A stretch of DNA of 64,000 nucleotides from Variovorax sp. DXTD-1. GTDB lineage: Bacteria > Pseudomonadota > Gammaproteobacteria > Burkholderiales > Burkholderiaceae_C. The position numbers and the translations under genes were made by a program. Where the stretch lies: contig NZ_RWKH01000001.1 of NCBI RefSeq assembly GCF_003984625.1, positions 1 through 64,000 on the forward strand, in the 5' to 3' direction. Below are positions 54,745 through 62,352 of the stretch, piece by piece; position 1 is the first letter of the stretch, and each line of letters begins with the position of its first letter. The notes beneath the pieces are model-generated. The model ran no database searches and was not told where the DNA came from. It was given only the letters and a program-made list of their open reading frames with translations.

Positions 54745-55398
54745 ATGACAAGTCCCTATTCCGCCGCCCGCTGGCACGCCCCTGTTGCAACCACGGGGCT
54801 CTGGGCGCTGGCGGCCGGCGCCGCGGTGTTCTGGGGACTGCGGCTGGCGAGCCCGGCCGAGCCGGTAGCCGCGGCGGCAACAATGCCGCGGGCGGCAGTT
54901 TCGGCCGATGCGGATGCGGTCGCGCGGCTGCTGGGGGCGGCGTCGGCAACGGAAGCGGCGCCTGCCGCGCCCGAAGCCGCCAGCCGGTTTGCGCTTTCCG
55001 GCGTGGTGGCGGACCCTTTCAACCAGGGCGCCGCGCTGATTTCCATCGACGGCAAGCCTCCGCGCCCGTTTCGCGTCGGCTCACGCGTCGGCGACAACTA
55101 CGTACTGCAGTCGGTGGGAGTGCGTGCAGCAACGCTCGGCACCAGCGCGCAGGGGCCGGCGGCATTCACGCTGCAATTGCCGGTGCGTGCGCCGATCAGT
55201 GTCGGCAGCCCAGGCTTGCCGGCGATGCCGGCTGCGCCTTCGCCGGCGGCCCGGCCCAGCGGACTTTTTCCGGCCACGGTGCCACCCGTGATGGCACCGC
55301 CGCCCGCCGATGCGGCTGCGCAGCAAATGCAGCAATCGCAGCAATCGCAGCAGCCGCAACAGATGCCGCCGCCGGCACCAGCGCAACTCGCGCAATAA
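54745..55398 (+). CDS. gspC: T2SS protein GspC, short form without PDZ domain
   Basis: 217 residues. One N-terminal membrane helix (TTGLWALAAGAAVFWGL, about 16-32), a linker, then the homology region FALSGVVADPFNQGAALISIDGKPPRPFRVGSRVGDNYVLQSVG (about 82-125) that binds the secretin N0 domain. The C-terminal third is Pro/Gln-rich (QQMQQSQQSQQPQQMPPP) and lacks a PDZ domain or coiled coil. Cargo selection may therefore differ from classical GspC. It is the only T2SS gene here on the plus strand. Confidence 0.88.
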   Translation: MTSPYSAARWHAPVATTGLWALAAGAAVFWGLRLASPAEPVAAAATMPRAAVSADADAVARLLGAASATEAAPAAPEAASRFALSGVVADPFNQGAALISIDGKPPRPFRVGSRVGDNYVLQSVGVRAATLGTSAQGPAAFTLQLPVRAPISVGSPGLPAMPAAPSPAARPSGLFPATVPPVMAPPPADAAAQQMQQSQQSQQPQQMPPPAPAQLAQ

Positions 55399-55410
55399 GC
55401 GAGGGCTCGG

Positions 55411-57024
55411 TCAGGCCTGCAGGAACAGGCGATACGCCGGGTTCGCGGTCTCCTCGACGTAGGGATAGCCCAGCGTTTCGAGGAAGGCGTCGAAGGCCGC
55501 CGCATCGCTGGCCGGCACCTGCAAGCCCACCAGAATGCGCCCATAGTCGGCGCCCTGGTTGCGGTAGTGGAAGAGGCTGATATTCCAGTTCGGCCGCATC
55601 AGGTTCAGGAACTTGAGCAGCGCGCCCGGGCGCTCGGGAAAGACGAAGCGCAGCAGCCGCTCGTCGTGCGCAAGGCCCGTGCGGCCGCCCACCAGATGCC
55701 GCAGATGTTCCTTGGCGAGCTCGTCGTGCGTGAGGTCGAGCGCATCGAAGCCGTGGGCGTTGAAGGTCTGCGCGATGAGGGTCGATTCGCCGCGCGTCGA
55801 CGTGGTCAGGCCCACGAACACGTGCGCCTTGGCCGCGTCGCTGATGCGGTAGTTGAACTCCGTCACGTTGCGCAGCGCACCGCCGGTGGAGCCCGCCTCT
55901 TGCGATTCGCTGGCCGGCATTTCGCCGACCAGCTCGCAAAAACGGCGGAAGCTGCCGCGCTCTTCGGGAATCGTCACAGCGAACAGCGCCTCGCGCTCTT
56001 CGCCGACCTCGGCGCGTTCGGCCACGAAGCGCAGCCGGTCGAAGTTCATGTTGGCGCCGCACAAGATGGCTGCGTAGGTTTCGCCATGGCGGCCGTGCTC
56101 GGCCACGTATTGCTTGATGGCGGCCACCGCGAGGGCGCCCGCCGGCTCCACGATGCTGCGGGTGTCGACGAAGACGTCCTTGATGGCCGCGCAGACGGCG
56201 TCGGTATCGACCGCGATGTATTCATCGACCAGGTTGCTGGCAATGCGAAACGTCTCTTCGCCCACGAGCTTGACCGCGGTGCCGTCTGAAAACAGCCCAA
56301 CATCGGACAGGCTCACGCGCTGGCGCGCCGCCACCGATTGCATCATTGCGTCGGAGTCGTTCATCTGCACGCCGATGACCTTGATCTCCGGACGCACCGC
56401 CTTGATGTAGTTGGCCACGCCCGAGATGAGTCCGCCGCCGCCGATCGCGACGAAGACCGCATCGAGCCGGCCTTGGTGCTGGCGCAGGATTTCCATCGCG
56501 ATGGTGCCCTGGCCCGCAATCACGTCCGGGTCGTCGAACGGATGCACGAAGGTCAAGCCTTGCTGCGCCTGCAGCTCGAGCGCATGCAGATAGGCATCGG
56601 AATAGCTGTCTCCATGCAGCACGACTTCGCCGCCGAAACCGCGCACCGCATCGATCTTGAGCCTGGGTGTCGTCACCGGCATGACCACCACCGCGCGCGT
56701 ACCCAGCTTGCGTGCGCCCAGCGCCACGCCTTGCGCGTGATTGCCGGCCGATGCGCAGATGACCCCACTTGCCAGCTGCTCGGGCGTGAGATGCGCCATC
56801 TTGTTGTACGCGCCGCGCAGCTTGAAGCTGAAAACCGGTTGCTGGTCCTCGCGCTTGAGTATCACCGTGTTGCCGAGCCGCTGGCTGAGCGCATCTGCTT
56901 TCTCGAGCGCGGACTCGACCGCTACATCGTAAACGCGGGCGTTCAGGATTTTTCTGAGATAGTCGGCAGGCGTCAGCGCCGGAGCGGGTGCGTTGCGCAC
57001 AGCTTTTTCCAGTGGAGTGTTCAT
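55411..57024 (-). CDS. ilvA: Threonine ammonia-lyase, biosynthetic
   Basis: 537 residues from ATG 57024. It deaminates threonine to 2-oxobutanoate, the first step to isoleucine. The PLP lysine is Lys68 in FSFKLRGAYNKM; SAGNHAQGVALGA and VAIGGGGLISGVA (cofactor phosphate loop) follow. Two C-terminal ACT-like domains (about 335-537: LFAVTIPEERGSFRRFC, FVFPERPGALLKFLN) make it the isoleucine-inhibited type. A 28-residue stretch with SESQEAGSTGGALRN adds length over E. coli IlvA (514). Alternative start 57051. No ribosome site is evident. Convergent with gspC, 12 bases apart. Confidence 0.96.
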   Translation of the reverse strand: MNTPLEKAVRNAPAPALTPADYLRKILNARVYDVAVESALEKADALSQRLGNTVILKREDQQPVFSFKLRGAYNKMAHLTPEQLASGVICASAGNHAQGVALGARKLGTRAVVVMPVTTPRLKIDAVRGFGGEVVLHGDSYSDAYLHALELQAQQGLTFVHPFDDPDVIAGQGTIAMEILRQHQGRLDAVFVAIGGGGLISGVANYIKAVRPEIKVIGVQMNDSDAMMQSVAARQRVSLSDVGLFSDGTAVKLVGEETFRIASNLVDEYIAVDTDAVCAAIKDVFVDTRSIVEPAGALAVAAIKQYVAEHGRHGETYAAILCGANMNFDRLRFVAERAEVGEEREALFAVTIPEERGSFRRFCELVGEMPASESQEAGSTGGALRNVTEFNYRISDAAKAHVFVGLTTSTRGESTLIAQTFNAHGFDALDLTHDELAKEHLRHLVGGRTGLAHDERLLRFVFPERPGALLKFLNLMRPNWNISLFHYRNQGADYGRILVGLQVPASDAAAFDAFLETLGYPYVEETANPAYRLFLQA

Positions 57025-57101
57025 TTGGTAGCTGGCGATGATAAGAGGCATCAGCCAGCTCGCAGTGCATGCAGGCCAGGCAGACCGTCAACAGAAGCCG
57101 C

Positions 57102-57136
57102 AAAGAAAAAAGCCCCGAGCCTTGCAGCTCGGGGCT
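57102..57136 (-). terminator. Strong rho-independent terminator between the candidate small RNA and ilvA
   Basis: On the minus strand AGCCCCGAGC (57136-57127), loop TGCAAG, GCTCGGGGCT (57120-57111) form a perfect ten-pair stem followed by TTTTTCTTT. It lies downstream of the promoter at 57229-57202 and upstream of ilvA, so it ends a short RNA or attenuates ilvA. Confidence 0.85.
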
Positions 57137-57195
57137 AAATCCACCAATTGGAAGGGTGGAGGAGACAACCGGTGCGCACGGCTTCGTGCGCGATG
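57103..57195 (-). ncRNA. Candidate small RNA with exposed anti-Shine-Dalgarno, upstream of ilvA
   Basis: On the minus strand a good promoter (TTGCAA 57229-57224, 16-base spacer, TATACT 57207-57202) would start a transcript near 57195. It contains hairpin GCGCACG-AAGC-CGTGCGC (about 57191-57174), then GTCTCCTCC complementary to the Shine-Dalgarno, a TCCACC...GGTGGA stem, and a strong terminator (57136-57111 stem, T-rich tract to 57102). Total about 92 bases, ending 78 bases before ilvA. It resembles, by memory, small RNAs of betaproteobacteria with anti-SD loops. The alternative is an ilvA attenuator; no Ile/Val/Leu-rich leader peptide is visible. Confidence 0.55.
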
Positions 57196-57201
57196 AAATA
57201 A

Positions 57202-57229
57202 AGTATATCGGTTGTTTGCTGCGTTGCAA
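57202..57229 (-). promoter_or_regulatory. Sigma-70-type promoter for the candidate small RNA / ilvA leader
   Basis: TTGCAA (57229-57224), 16 bases, TATACT (57207-57202) on the minus strand. It is one of the best consensus promoters seen by eye in this GC-rich window. It would read into the small RNA and, past the terminator, ilvA. Confidence 0.6.
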
Positions 57230-57313
57230 CAAGCGAGTGACGCTTTTCCCACACACAAATTGATGTCTCTGCGAGCTTTTCCTCGCTGAACGTCCCGATT
57301 GGATCTGACAAAG

Positions 57314-57763
57314 ATGGAATGCACAGTAAGTTGGACCGGCGACGCCGGCACCCGCTCGGCCATGGGTTTCGTGGCCGAAACAGGCAGCGGCCACATTTTG
57401 ACGATGGATGGAGCGCCAGATGCGGCGAAGCCTGAAAACGGGGGGCAAAACCTGGCTCCCAGGCCCATGGAAACCGTGCTCGCGGGAACGGGCGGCTGCA
57501 CGGCCTATGACGTGGTGCTGATCCTGAAGCGGGGCCGCCACCGGGTGGAGCGCTGCAGCGTCAAACTGACCAGCGAACGGGCGGACAAGGACCCCAAGGT
57601 CTTCACCAAGATCCACATGCACTTCACGGTGGCGGGAAAGGGCATTCCCGCCGCTGCCGTGGAGCGGGCCATCGCAATGAGCCACGACATCTACTGCTCG
57701 GCGAGCATCATGCTTGCGAAGACGGCCGAGATCACCACCAGTTTCGATCTGATCGAAACCTGA
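57314..57763 (+). CDS. OsmC family protein, YhfA-like
   Basis: 149 residues from ATG 57314 (MECTVSWTGDAGTRSAMGF); a TTG at 57299 is an in-frame alternative. It resembles E. coli YhfA: PRPMETVLAGTGGCTAYDVVLILKRGRHRVERCSVKLTSERA and HDIYCSASIMLAKTAEITTSF. The two conserved Cys (TGGCTAYD and IYCSAS) are the redox pair of OsmC proteins, which reduce organic peroxides or bind polyisoprenoids. It is convergent with coq7, 11 bases apart. Confidence 0.9.
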   Translation: MECTVSWTGDAGTRSAMGFVAETGSGHILTMDGAPDAAKPENGGQNLAPRPMETVLAGTGGCTAYDVVLILKRGRHRVERCSVKLTSERADKDPKVFTKIHMHFTVAGKGIPAAAVERAIAMSHDIYCSASIMLAKTAEITTSFDLIET

Positions 57764-57774
57764 GACGGCAGCCC

Positions 57775-58404
57775 TCAGATTCGATGCGCCACCGTGGTCA
57801 TGACGCGGGAGGCAAGCCGCATCAGGGCCTTGGCCGGCGCCGGTAGCTCGGTGGCGCCCGCGTCAATGGCTTGAGCGGCGTGGCGAGCTTCATCGATCTT
57901 CATCTGTTCGACCACGGCCCGTGAGGCGCTGTCGGCTGGTGGAAGGCGTCCCAGATGGCTCTCCAGATGGGCTTCCACCTGGCGTTCAGTTTCTGCGACG
58001 AACCCCAGGCTCAGCGGATCCCCCAGGCGTCCGGCCAGCAATCCCAAGCCGAATGCGCCCGCATACCAGAGCGGGTTCAGCACCGAAGGCCGGGCGCCGA
58101 GCTCGTCGAGGCGCTGCTGCGTCCAAGCCAGATGATCGGTTTCTTCATGGGAGGCTTCGAGCAATCGAGTGCGGAGGACGGGATCGCGTGCCACCGCGGC
58201 TTGTGCGGTGTAAAGCGCTTGCGCACACACTTCGCCCACGTGGTTGACCCGCATCAGCGCGCCCGACTCACGCCGTTCCGAGTCCACCAGTTCACCCGGC
58301 GCTTGAGCGGGCTGGGGCACGGCTCGTGTGGAATGAGGCCGGGCAAACAGAGTACGTAATGCCGCGTCCGCTGCGGTCAGGGCGGGATCGAGCGAAAAGA
58401 TCAT
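57775..58404 (-). CDS. coq7: Demethoxyubiquinone hydroxylase Coq7
   Basis: 209 residues. Membrane-associated di-iron monooxygenase that hydroxylates demethoxyubiquinone in ubiquinone synthesis. Carboxylate/His ligands are visible in [51 protein letters not shown] and [13 protein letters not shown]. The hydrophobic [18 protein letters not shown] segment is the membrane-binding helix region. Length matches bacterial Coq7 (about 210). Its start is divergent from the porin gene. Confidence 0.95.
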   Translation of the reverse strand: MIFSLDPALTAADAALRTLFARPHSTRAVPQPAQAPGELVDSERRESGALMRVNHVGEVCAQALYTAQAAVARDPVLRTRLLEASHEETDHLAWTQQRLDELGARPSVLNPLWYAGAFGLGLLAGRLGDPLSLGFVAETERQVEAHLESHLGRLPPADSASRAVVEQMKIDEARHAAQAIDAGATELPAPAKALMRLASRVMTTVAHRI

Positions 58405-58490
58405 GCGTCTATTTGAACCGAAGCAAAACGGGGCTGGCCGGAACCTCGTTTCATTTCACATTGTGGTTCGGGAGTGCTCTCAAGCCCTTT

Positions 58491-58506
58491 GTTGCACTAC
58501 TGCAAC
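58491..58506. promoter_or_regulatory. Inverted repeat GTTGCA-CTAC-TGCAAC upstream of the porin gene
   Basis: GTTGCA (58491-58496) is mirrored by TGCAAC (58501-58506) around CTAC, in the 281-base gap between coq7 and the porin gene. It may be an operator for porin regulation. No sigma-70 promoter could be placed with confidence; the gap holds no gene that I can see. Confidence 0.3.
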
Positions 58507-58685
58507 GAAACGCATGGGCCACCCGAGTTTTCGGGCGAATTGTTTTGCCCTGCCGCAGCGGCTCTGGTGCAATAGCATCAACTTCCCAAAAGGAGGTTGG
58601 CCCGGGGTCCGGTGGGAGCACAAAGTGCCAGTCACGGTGAGCCCTTCGCACCGGAGCCCTATGTTTAACCTTGGAGAAACTTGCA

Positions 58686-59879
58686 ATGAAAAAATCTCTA
58701 GTTGCTCTGGCTGCCCTGGCTGTTGCCGGTGTTGCCTCGGCTCAGTCGTCCGTCACGCTGTTCGGTGTGGTCGACGCTTCGATCAGCAGCTACTCGTCCA
58801 CCTCGCGTGACCTGAACGGCGCTACTCTCGCTAATCCGTTCTATCAGAACCAAGGCAGCGTCAAGGTCAGCCGTCGTGAACTGGCTAACTCGGGCTACAA
58901 CTCCAGCCGTCTGGGCTTCCGTGGTACGGAAGACCTCGGTGGTGGCCTGGCAGCCAGCTTCTGGCTCGAAGCCCCGATCAAGAACGACGACGGCTCGGAA
59001 GGTGTTGCCACCTTCAATCGCCGTTCGACCGTGAGCTTGTCGGGTGGTTTTGGTGAAGTCCGCCTCGGCCGCGACTACAGCCCGACCTTCTGGAACGACA
59101 CCGTGTTCGATCCGTTCGGCACCAACGGCGTCGGCACCAACCTGATTCATACGGCCAACGCCGAATTCGGTCGCCCCACCCGCGCCAGCAACACCATCGG
59201 CTACTTCCTGCCGCCGAACCTGGGTGGCTTCTACGGTCAACTGCAGTACGGCTTCCATGAGAAGACCAAGTACAGCCCTGGCCTGGCTACGCCTGATGTC
59301 GCGAACAACTCGCGCGCTGGTCGTAACATCGCCGGTCGCTTCGGCTACGCCAACGGCCCGCTGGACGTCGCTATTGCTTACGGCAGCAGCACGGTTGGCG
59401 ATCAGTTCTACATCGGCACGACCACCAAGGTCAACACGCTGAACCTCGGCGCTTCGTATGACTTCGGTCCCGTGAAGCTCTTCGGTGAAGTGTCGCGCTC
59501 CAAGAACAAGGTCGACTACGAAGTCACCCCCCTGTTCACCGGTGGCCGTGCTGACACCGATCTGACCGGCTACCTGCTCGGCGTGACCGTGCCGGTTGGC
59601 GCTGGCCTGATCCGCGCTTCGTACTCGCGCGTCAAGTACGACTTCAACGAAGTTCAGAGCCCGTTCTTCCCGGCAGAGGCAGATCCGAAGGCCAGCAAGC
59701 TGGCGCTCGGCTACGTGCATAACCTGTCGAAGCGCACGGCTCTGTACGCTACCGTTGCTCGCGTGAGCAACAAGAACGGTGCAGCGCTGACCGTTGGCGG
59801 CCCCGCTTTCATCAACACCGGTGTCTTCACCCCGAAGAACTCGACCGGCTACGACTTCGGTATCCGTCACGCTTTCTAA
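58686..59879 (+). CDS. General outer-membrane porin (Gram-negative porin family)
   Basis: 397 residues. Signal peptide MKKSLVALAALAVAGVASA is cleaved before QSSVTLFGVVDASI. The body is a 16-stranded barrel with SSRLGFRGTEDLGGGLAASFWLEAPI, FNRRSTVSLSGGFGEVRLGRDYSP (constriction-loop region) and the final GYDFGIRHAF with C-terminal Phe for BAM insertion. ATG 58686 follows TTGGAG. Its codons favour GCT, GGT and CGT more than the neighbours, as in highly expressed genes. A strong terminator follows. Confidence 0.95.
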   Translation: MKKSLVALAALAVAGVASAQSSVTLFGVVDASISSYSSTSRDLNGATLANPFYQNQGSVKVSRRELANSGYNSSRLGFRGTEDLGGGLAASFWLEAPIKNDDGSEGVATFNRRSTVSLSGGFGEVRLGRDYSPTFWNDTVFDPFGTNGVGTNLIHTANAEFGRPTRASNTIGYFLPPNLGGFYGQLQYGFHEKTKYSPGLATPDVANNSRAGRNIAGRFGYANGPLDVAIAYGSSTVGDQFYIGTTTKVNTLNLGASYDFGPVKLFGEVSRSKNKVDYEVTPLFTGGRADTDLTGYLLGVTVPVGAGLIRASYSRVKYDFNEVQSPFFPAEADPKASKLALGYVHNLSKRTALYATVARVSNKNGAALTVGGPAFINTGVFTPKNSTGYDFGIRHAF

Positions 59880-59918
59880 TTTGAGGCTGGCCTCCGCCAG
59901 CTTTGAATCGAAAGACTC

Positions 59919-59954
59919 AAAAGCCACTCGACGAAAGTCGAGTGGCTTTTTTAT
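59919..59954 (+). terminator. Porin terminator
   Basis: AAAAGCCACTCGAC (59919-59932), loop GAAA, GTCGAGTGGCTTTTTT (59937-59952): a perfect stem with a tetraloop and T-tract, 40 bases after the porin stop. Confidence 0.92.
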
Positions 59955-60070
59955 TGGGATTTTGCTGGGCGTTGGCCCAGGTAAATGCACCATTGGCGTG
60001 CACCCCCGGGGAATCACCGTGCGGGCACGCACCTTGCACTGCTAGCATGCCTGCTCACTCTGTTTGCTGA

Positions 60071-61051
60071 ATGATTGCCTTCGTCTTGCGCCGCCTGATC
60101 CAGGCCGTGATCGTCATGATCGCGGTTGCGTTCATTGCCTTTCTTCTCTTTCAATACGTGGGCGACCCCGTCGTCTTTCTGCTGGGCCAGGATGCGAAGC
60201 CCGAGCAGATTCGCGAGCTGCGCGCCGCATTGGGGCTCGACCAACCCTTCTTCGTGCAGTTCTGGCACTTTCTCGTCAATGCCGCGCAAGGCGAGTTCGG
60301 CCTGAGCCTGCGCCAGGGCGCGAAAGTGTCGCGCCTCATCGGCGAGCGCTTTCCTGCCACGCTCGAACTTGCGCTTGTTGCCGCCGTGCTGGCGTTGTTC
60401 ATCGGCATTCCGATGGGCGTGTACACGGCGCTGCGCCGCGGCACCTTTCTGAGCCAGGTCTTCATGACCGTGTCGCTGCTCGGCGTGTCGCTGCCTACCT
60501 TCCTGATCGGGATCTTGCTGATCCTCGTCTTTGCCGTCACGCTGGGATGGTTCCCGAGCTTCGGACGCGGCGAAACCGTGCAGTTCGGCTGGTGGAGCAC
60601 CGGCCTCCTGCGCGCCGACGGCTGGCATCACATCGTGCTGCCGGCCGTAACGCTCGCCATCTTCCAGCTCACGCTGATCATGCGGTTGGTCCGCGCCGAA
60701 ATGCTCGAGGTCTTGCGCACGGACTACATCAAGTTTGCGCGGGCCCGCGGGCTGACGAACCGCGCCATTCACTTCGGCCATGCGCTCAAGAACACGCTGG
60801 TGCCGGTCATGACGATCACCGGCCTGCAGCTCGGCGGCCTGATTGCCTTTGCCATCATCACCGAGTCGGTGTTCCAGTGGCCCGGCATGGGGCTGCTGTT
60901 CATCCAGGCCGTTACCTTTGCCGATGTTCCGGTGATGGCGGCGTACCTGTGCCTCATTGCGCTGATCTTCGTGGTGATCAACCTGGTGGTCGACCTGTTG
61001 TATTTCGTGGTCGATCCGCGGCTGCGCGTTGGCAAGGCAGGAGGACATTGA
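60071..61051 (+). CDS. Dipeptide/oligopeptide-type ABC importer permease (DppB-like)
   Basis: 326 residues, six membrane segments. MIAFVLRRLIQAVIVMIAVAFIAFLLFQYVGDP at the N-terminus, LRAALGLDQPFFVQFWHFLVNAAQGEFGLSL, the EAA loop MRLVRAEMLEVLRTDYIKFARARGLTNRAIHFGHALKNTLVPV (about 197-239), and the C-terminal LVVDLLYFVVDPRLR. This is the DppB/GsiC class. The DppC-type partner and ATPases are not in the window. The amidohydrolase gene starts two bases after the stop, so the set imports an amide or peptide that is then hydrolysed. Confidence 0.92.
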   Translation: MIAFVLRRLIQAVIVMIAVAFIAFLLFQYVGDPVVFLLGQDAKPEQIRELRAALGLDQPFFVQFWHFLVNAAQGEFGLSLRQGAKVSRLIGERFPATLELALVAAVLALFIGIPMGVYTALRRGTFLSQVFMTVSLLGVSLPTFLIGILLILVFAVTLGWFPSFGRGETVQFGWWSTGLLRADGWHHIVLPAVTLAIFQLTLIMRLVRAEMLEVLRTDYIKFARARGLTNRAIHFGHALKNTLVPVMTITGLQLGGLIAFAIITESVFQWPGMGLLFIQAVTFADVPVMAAYLCLIALIFVVINLVVDLLYFVVDPRLRVGKAGGH

Positions 61052-61052
61052 G

Positions 61053-62318
61053 ATGACGGCTGTCGCAGCACCGCGACTGCAAGCCTCCGGAAGGGCGTTT
61101 GCGCACATCGCGAGCTTTTATCCGGAGATCACGGCCTTTCGTCGCGATCTGCATGCACACCCTGAACTCGGCTTCGAAGAGGTCTACACGGCCGGCCGTG
61201 TGCGCGAGGCACTGCGTGCCTGCGGCGTGGATGAGATTCACGAGGGCATCGGCAAGACCGGCGTGGTGGGCGTCATCCGCGGCAAGTCCACGGCCAGCCG
61301 CCGAATGATCGGCCTGCGCGCCGACATGGATGCGCTTCCCATGCGCGAAGACAACGATTTCGGCTGGCGCTCCGCCAACGACGGCCTGATGCACGGCTGC
61401 GGGCATGACGGACACACCGCCATGCTGGTGGGTGCGGCGCGCTACCTGGCCGAAACCCGCAACTTCGACGGCACCGCGGTGCTGATCTTCCAGCCCGGCG
61501 AAGAAGGTTTTGCCGGTGCGCGCGTGATGATCGAAGACGGCCTGTTCGACCGCTTTCCGGTGCAGTCGGTCTACGCCATGCACAACTGGCCCGGCATGCC
61601 GGCCGGCACCGTGGGCATCAACCGCGGCGCCATGATGGCCGCGGCCGACCGAATCACCATCGAGATCAAGGGCAAGGGTGGGCACGGTGCCCATGCCTAC
61701 CAGACCATCGATCCCGTGGTGGTTGCCGCGCACATCATCACGGCCGTGCAAACCATCGTCTCGCGCAACGTGCGTCCGATCGATGCGGCGGTCGTCAGCA
61801 TCTGCGCCGTGCAGGCGGGCGACCTGGGCGCGATGAGCGTCATCCCCGGCGAAGCCACGCTCGTCGGCACCGTGCGCACCTTCAGCGCGCGCGTGCAGGC
61901 GCAGGTCGAGCAGCGGCTGACCGAACTCTGCACGGCAGTGGCCGCGGGCTTTGGCGCTTCGGCCACCATCAGGTACGAGCGCATCTATCCGGCCACCATC
62001 AACACCGCCCCCGAGGCGATGTTCGCCGCCGACGTGGCCGAGTCGCTGCTGGGCGCCTCCAATGTAGACCGCAGCATGGAGCCCAGCATGGGCGCCGAGG
62101 ACTTCTCTTTCATGCTGCAGAAAAAGGCGGGCGCCTACCTGCGCATTGGCCAGGACGCGAAGAACGGCGCCTTCCTGCACAACAGCCGCTACGACTTCAA
62201 CGACGAGATCCTGCCGCTCGGCGCCGCATTGCATGCGGGGCTGATCGAGCAGGGCATGCCGCTGGCTGCTATCCGCAGCGGGCAGCCCGTGAAAGACGCC
62301 GCTACCGCGACGCCTTGA
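61053..62318 (+). CDS. M20 family amidohydrolase (hippurate hydrolase-like)
   Basis: 421 residues from ATG 61053, with GGAGGAC upstream. Metallopeptidase/aminoacylase fold: FRRDLHAHPELGFEE (about 28-42), GLRADMDALPM with metal-bridging Asp, MHGCGHDGHTAML (Cys and His ligands), FQPGEEGFAGARVMIEDG (catalytic Glu pair), then dimerisation domain GGHGAHAYQTIDPVVVAAHIITAVQTIVSRNV. ARMs such as PSMGAEDFSFMLQKKAGAYLRIG close it. It should cleave N-acyl or N-benzoyl amino acids in the cytosol. It lies between a permease and its binding protein. Confidence 0.93.
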   Translation: MTAVAAPRLQASGRAFAHIASFYPEITAFRRDLHAHPELGFEEVYTAGRVREALRACGVDEIHEGIGKTGVVGVIRGKSTASRRMIGLRADMDALPMREDNDFGWRSANDGLMHGCGHDGHTAMLVGAARYLAETRNFDGTAVLIFQPGEEGFAGARVMIEDGLFDRFPVQSVYAMHNWPGMPAGTVGINRGAMMAAADRITIEIKGKGGHGAHAYQTIDPVVVAAHIITAVQTIVSRNVRPIDAAVVSICAVQAGDLGAMSVIPGEATLVGTVRTFSARVQAQVEQRLTELCTAVAAGFGASATIRYERIYPATINTAPEAMFAADVAESLLGASNVDRSMEPSMGAEDFSFMLQKKAGAYLRIGQDAKNGAFLHNSRYDFNDEILPLGAALHAGLIEQGMPLAAIRSGQPVKDAATATP

Positions 62319-62352
62319 TGTATTTCCGATTCCAACCCGAGGAGTGTTCCCA

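Noticed and set aside
58698..60032. 444-codon minus-strand frame over the porin gene
   Set aside because: Antisense to a porin with signal peptide, barrel motifs and terminal Phe; no supporting features of its own.
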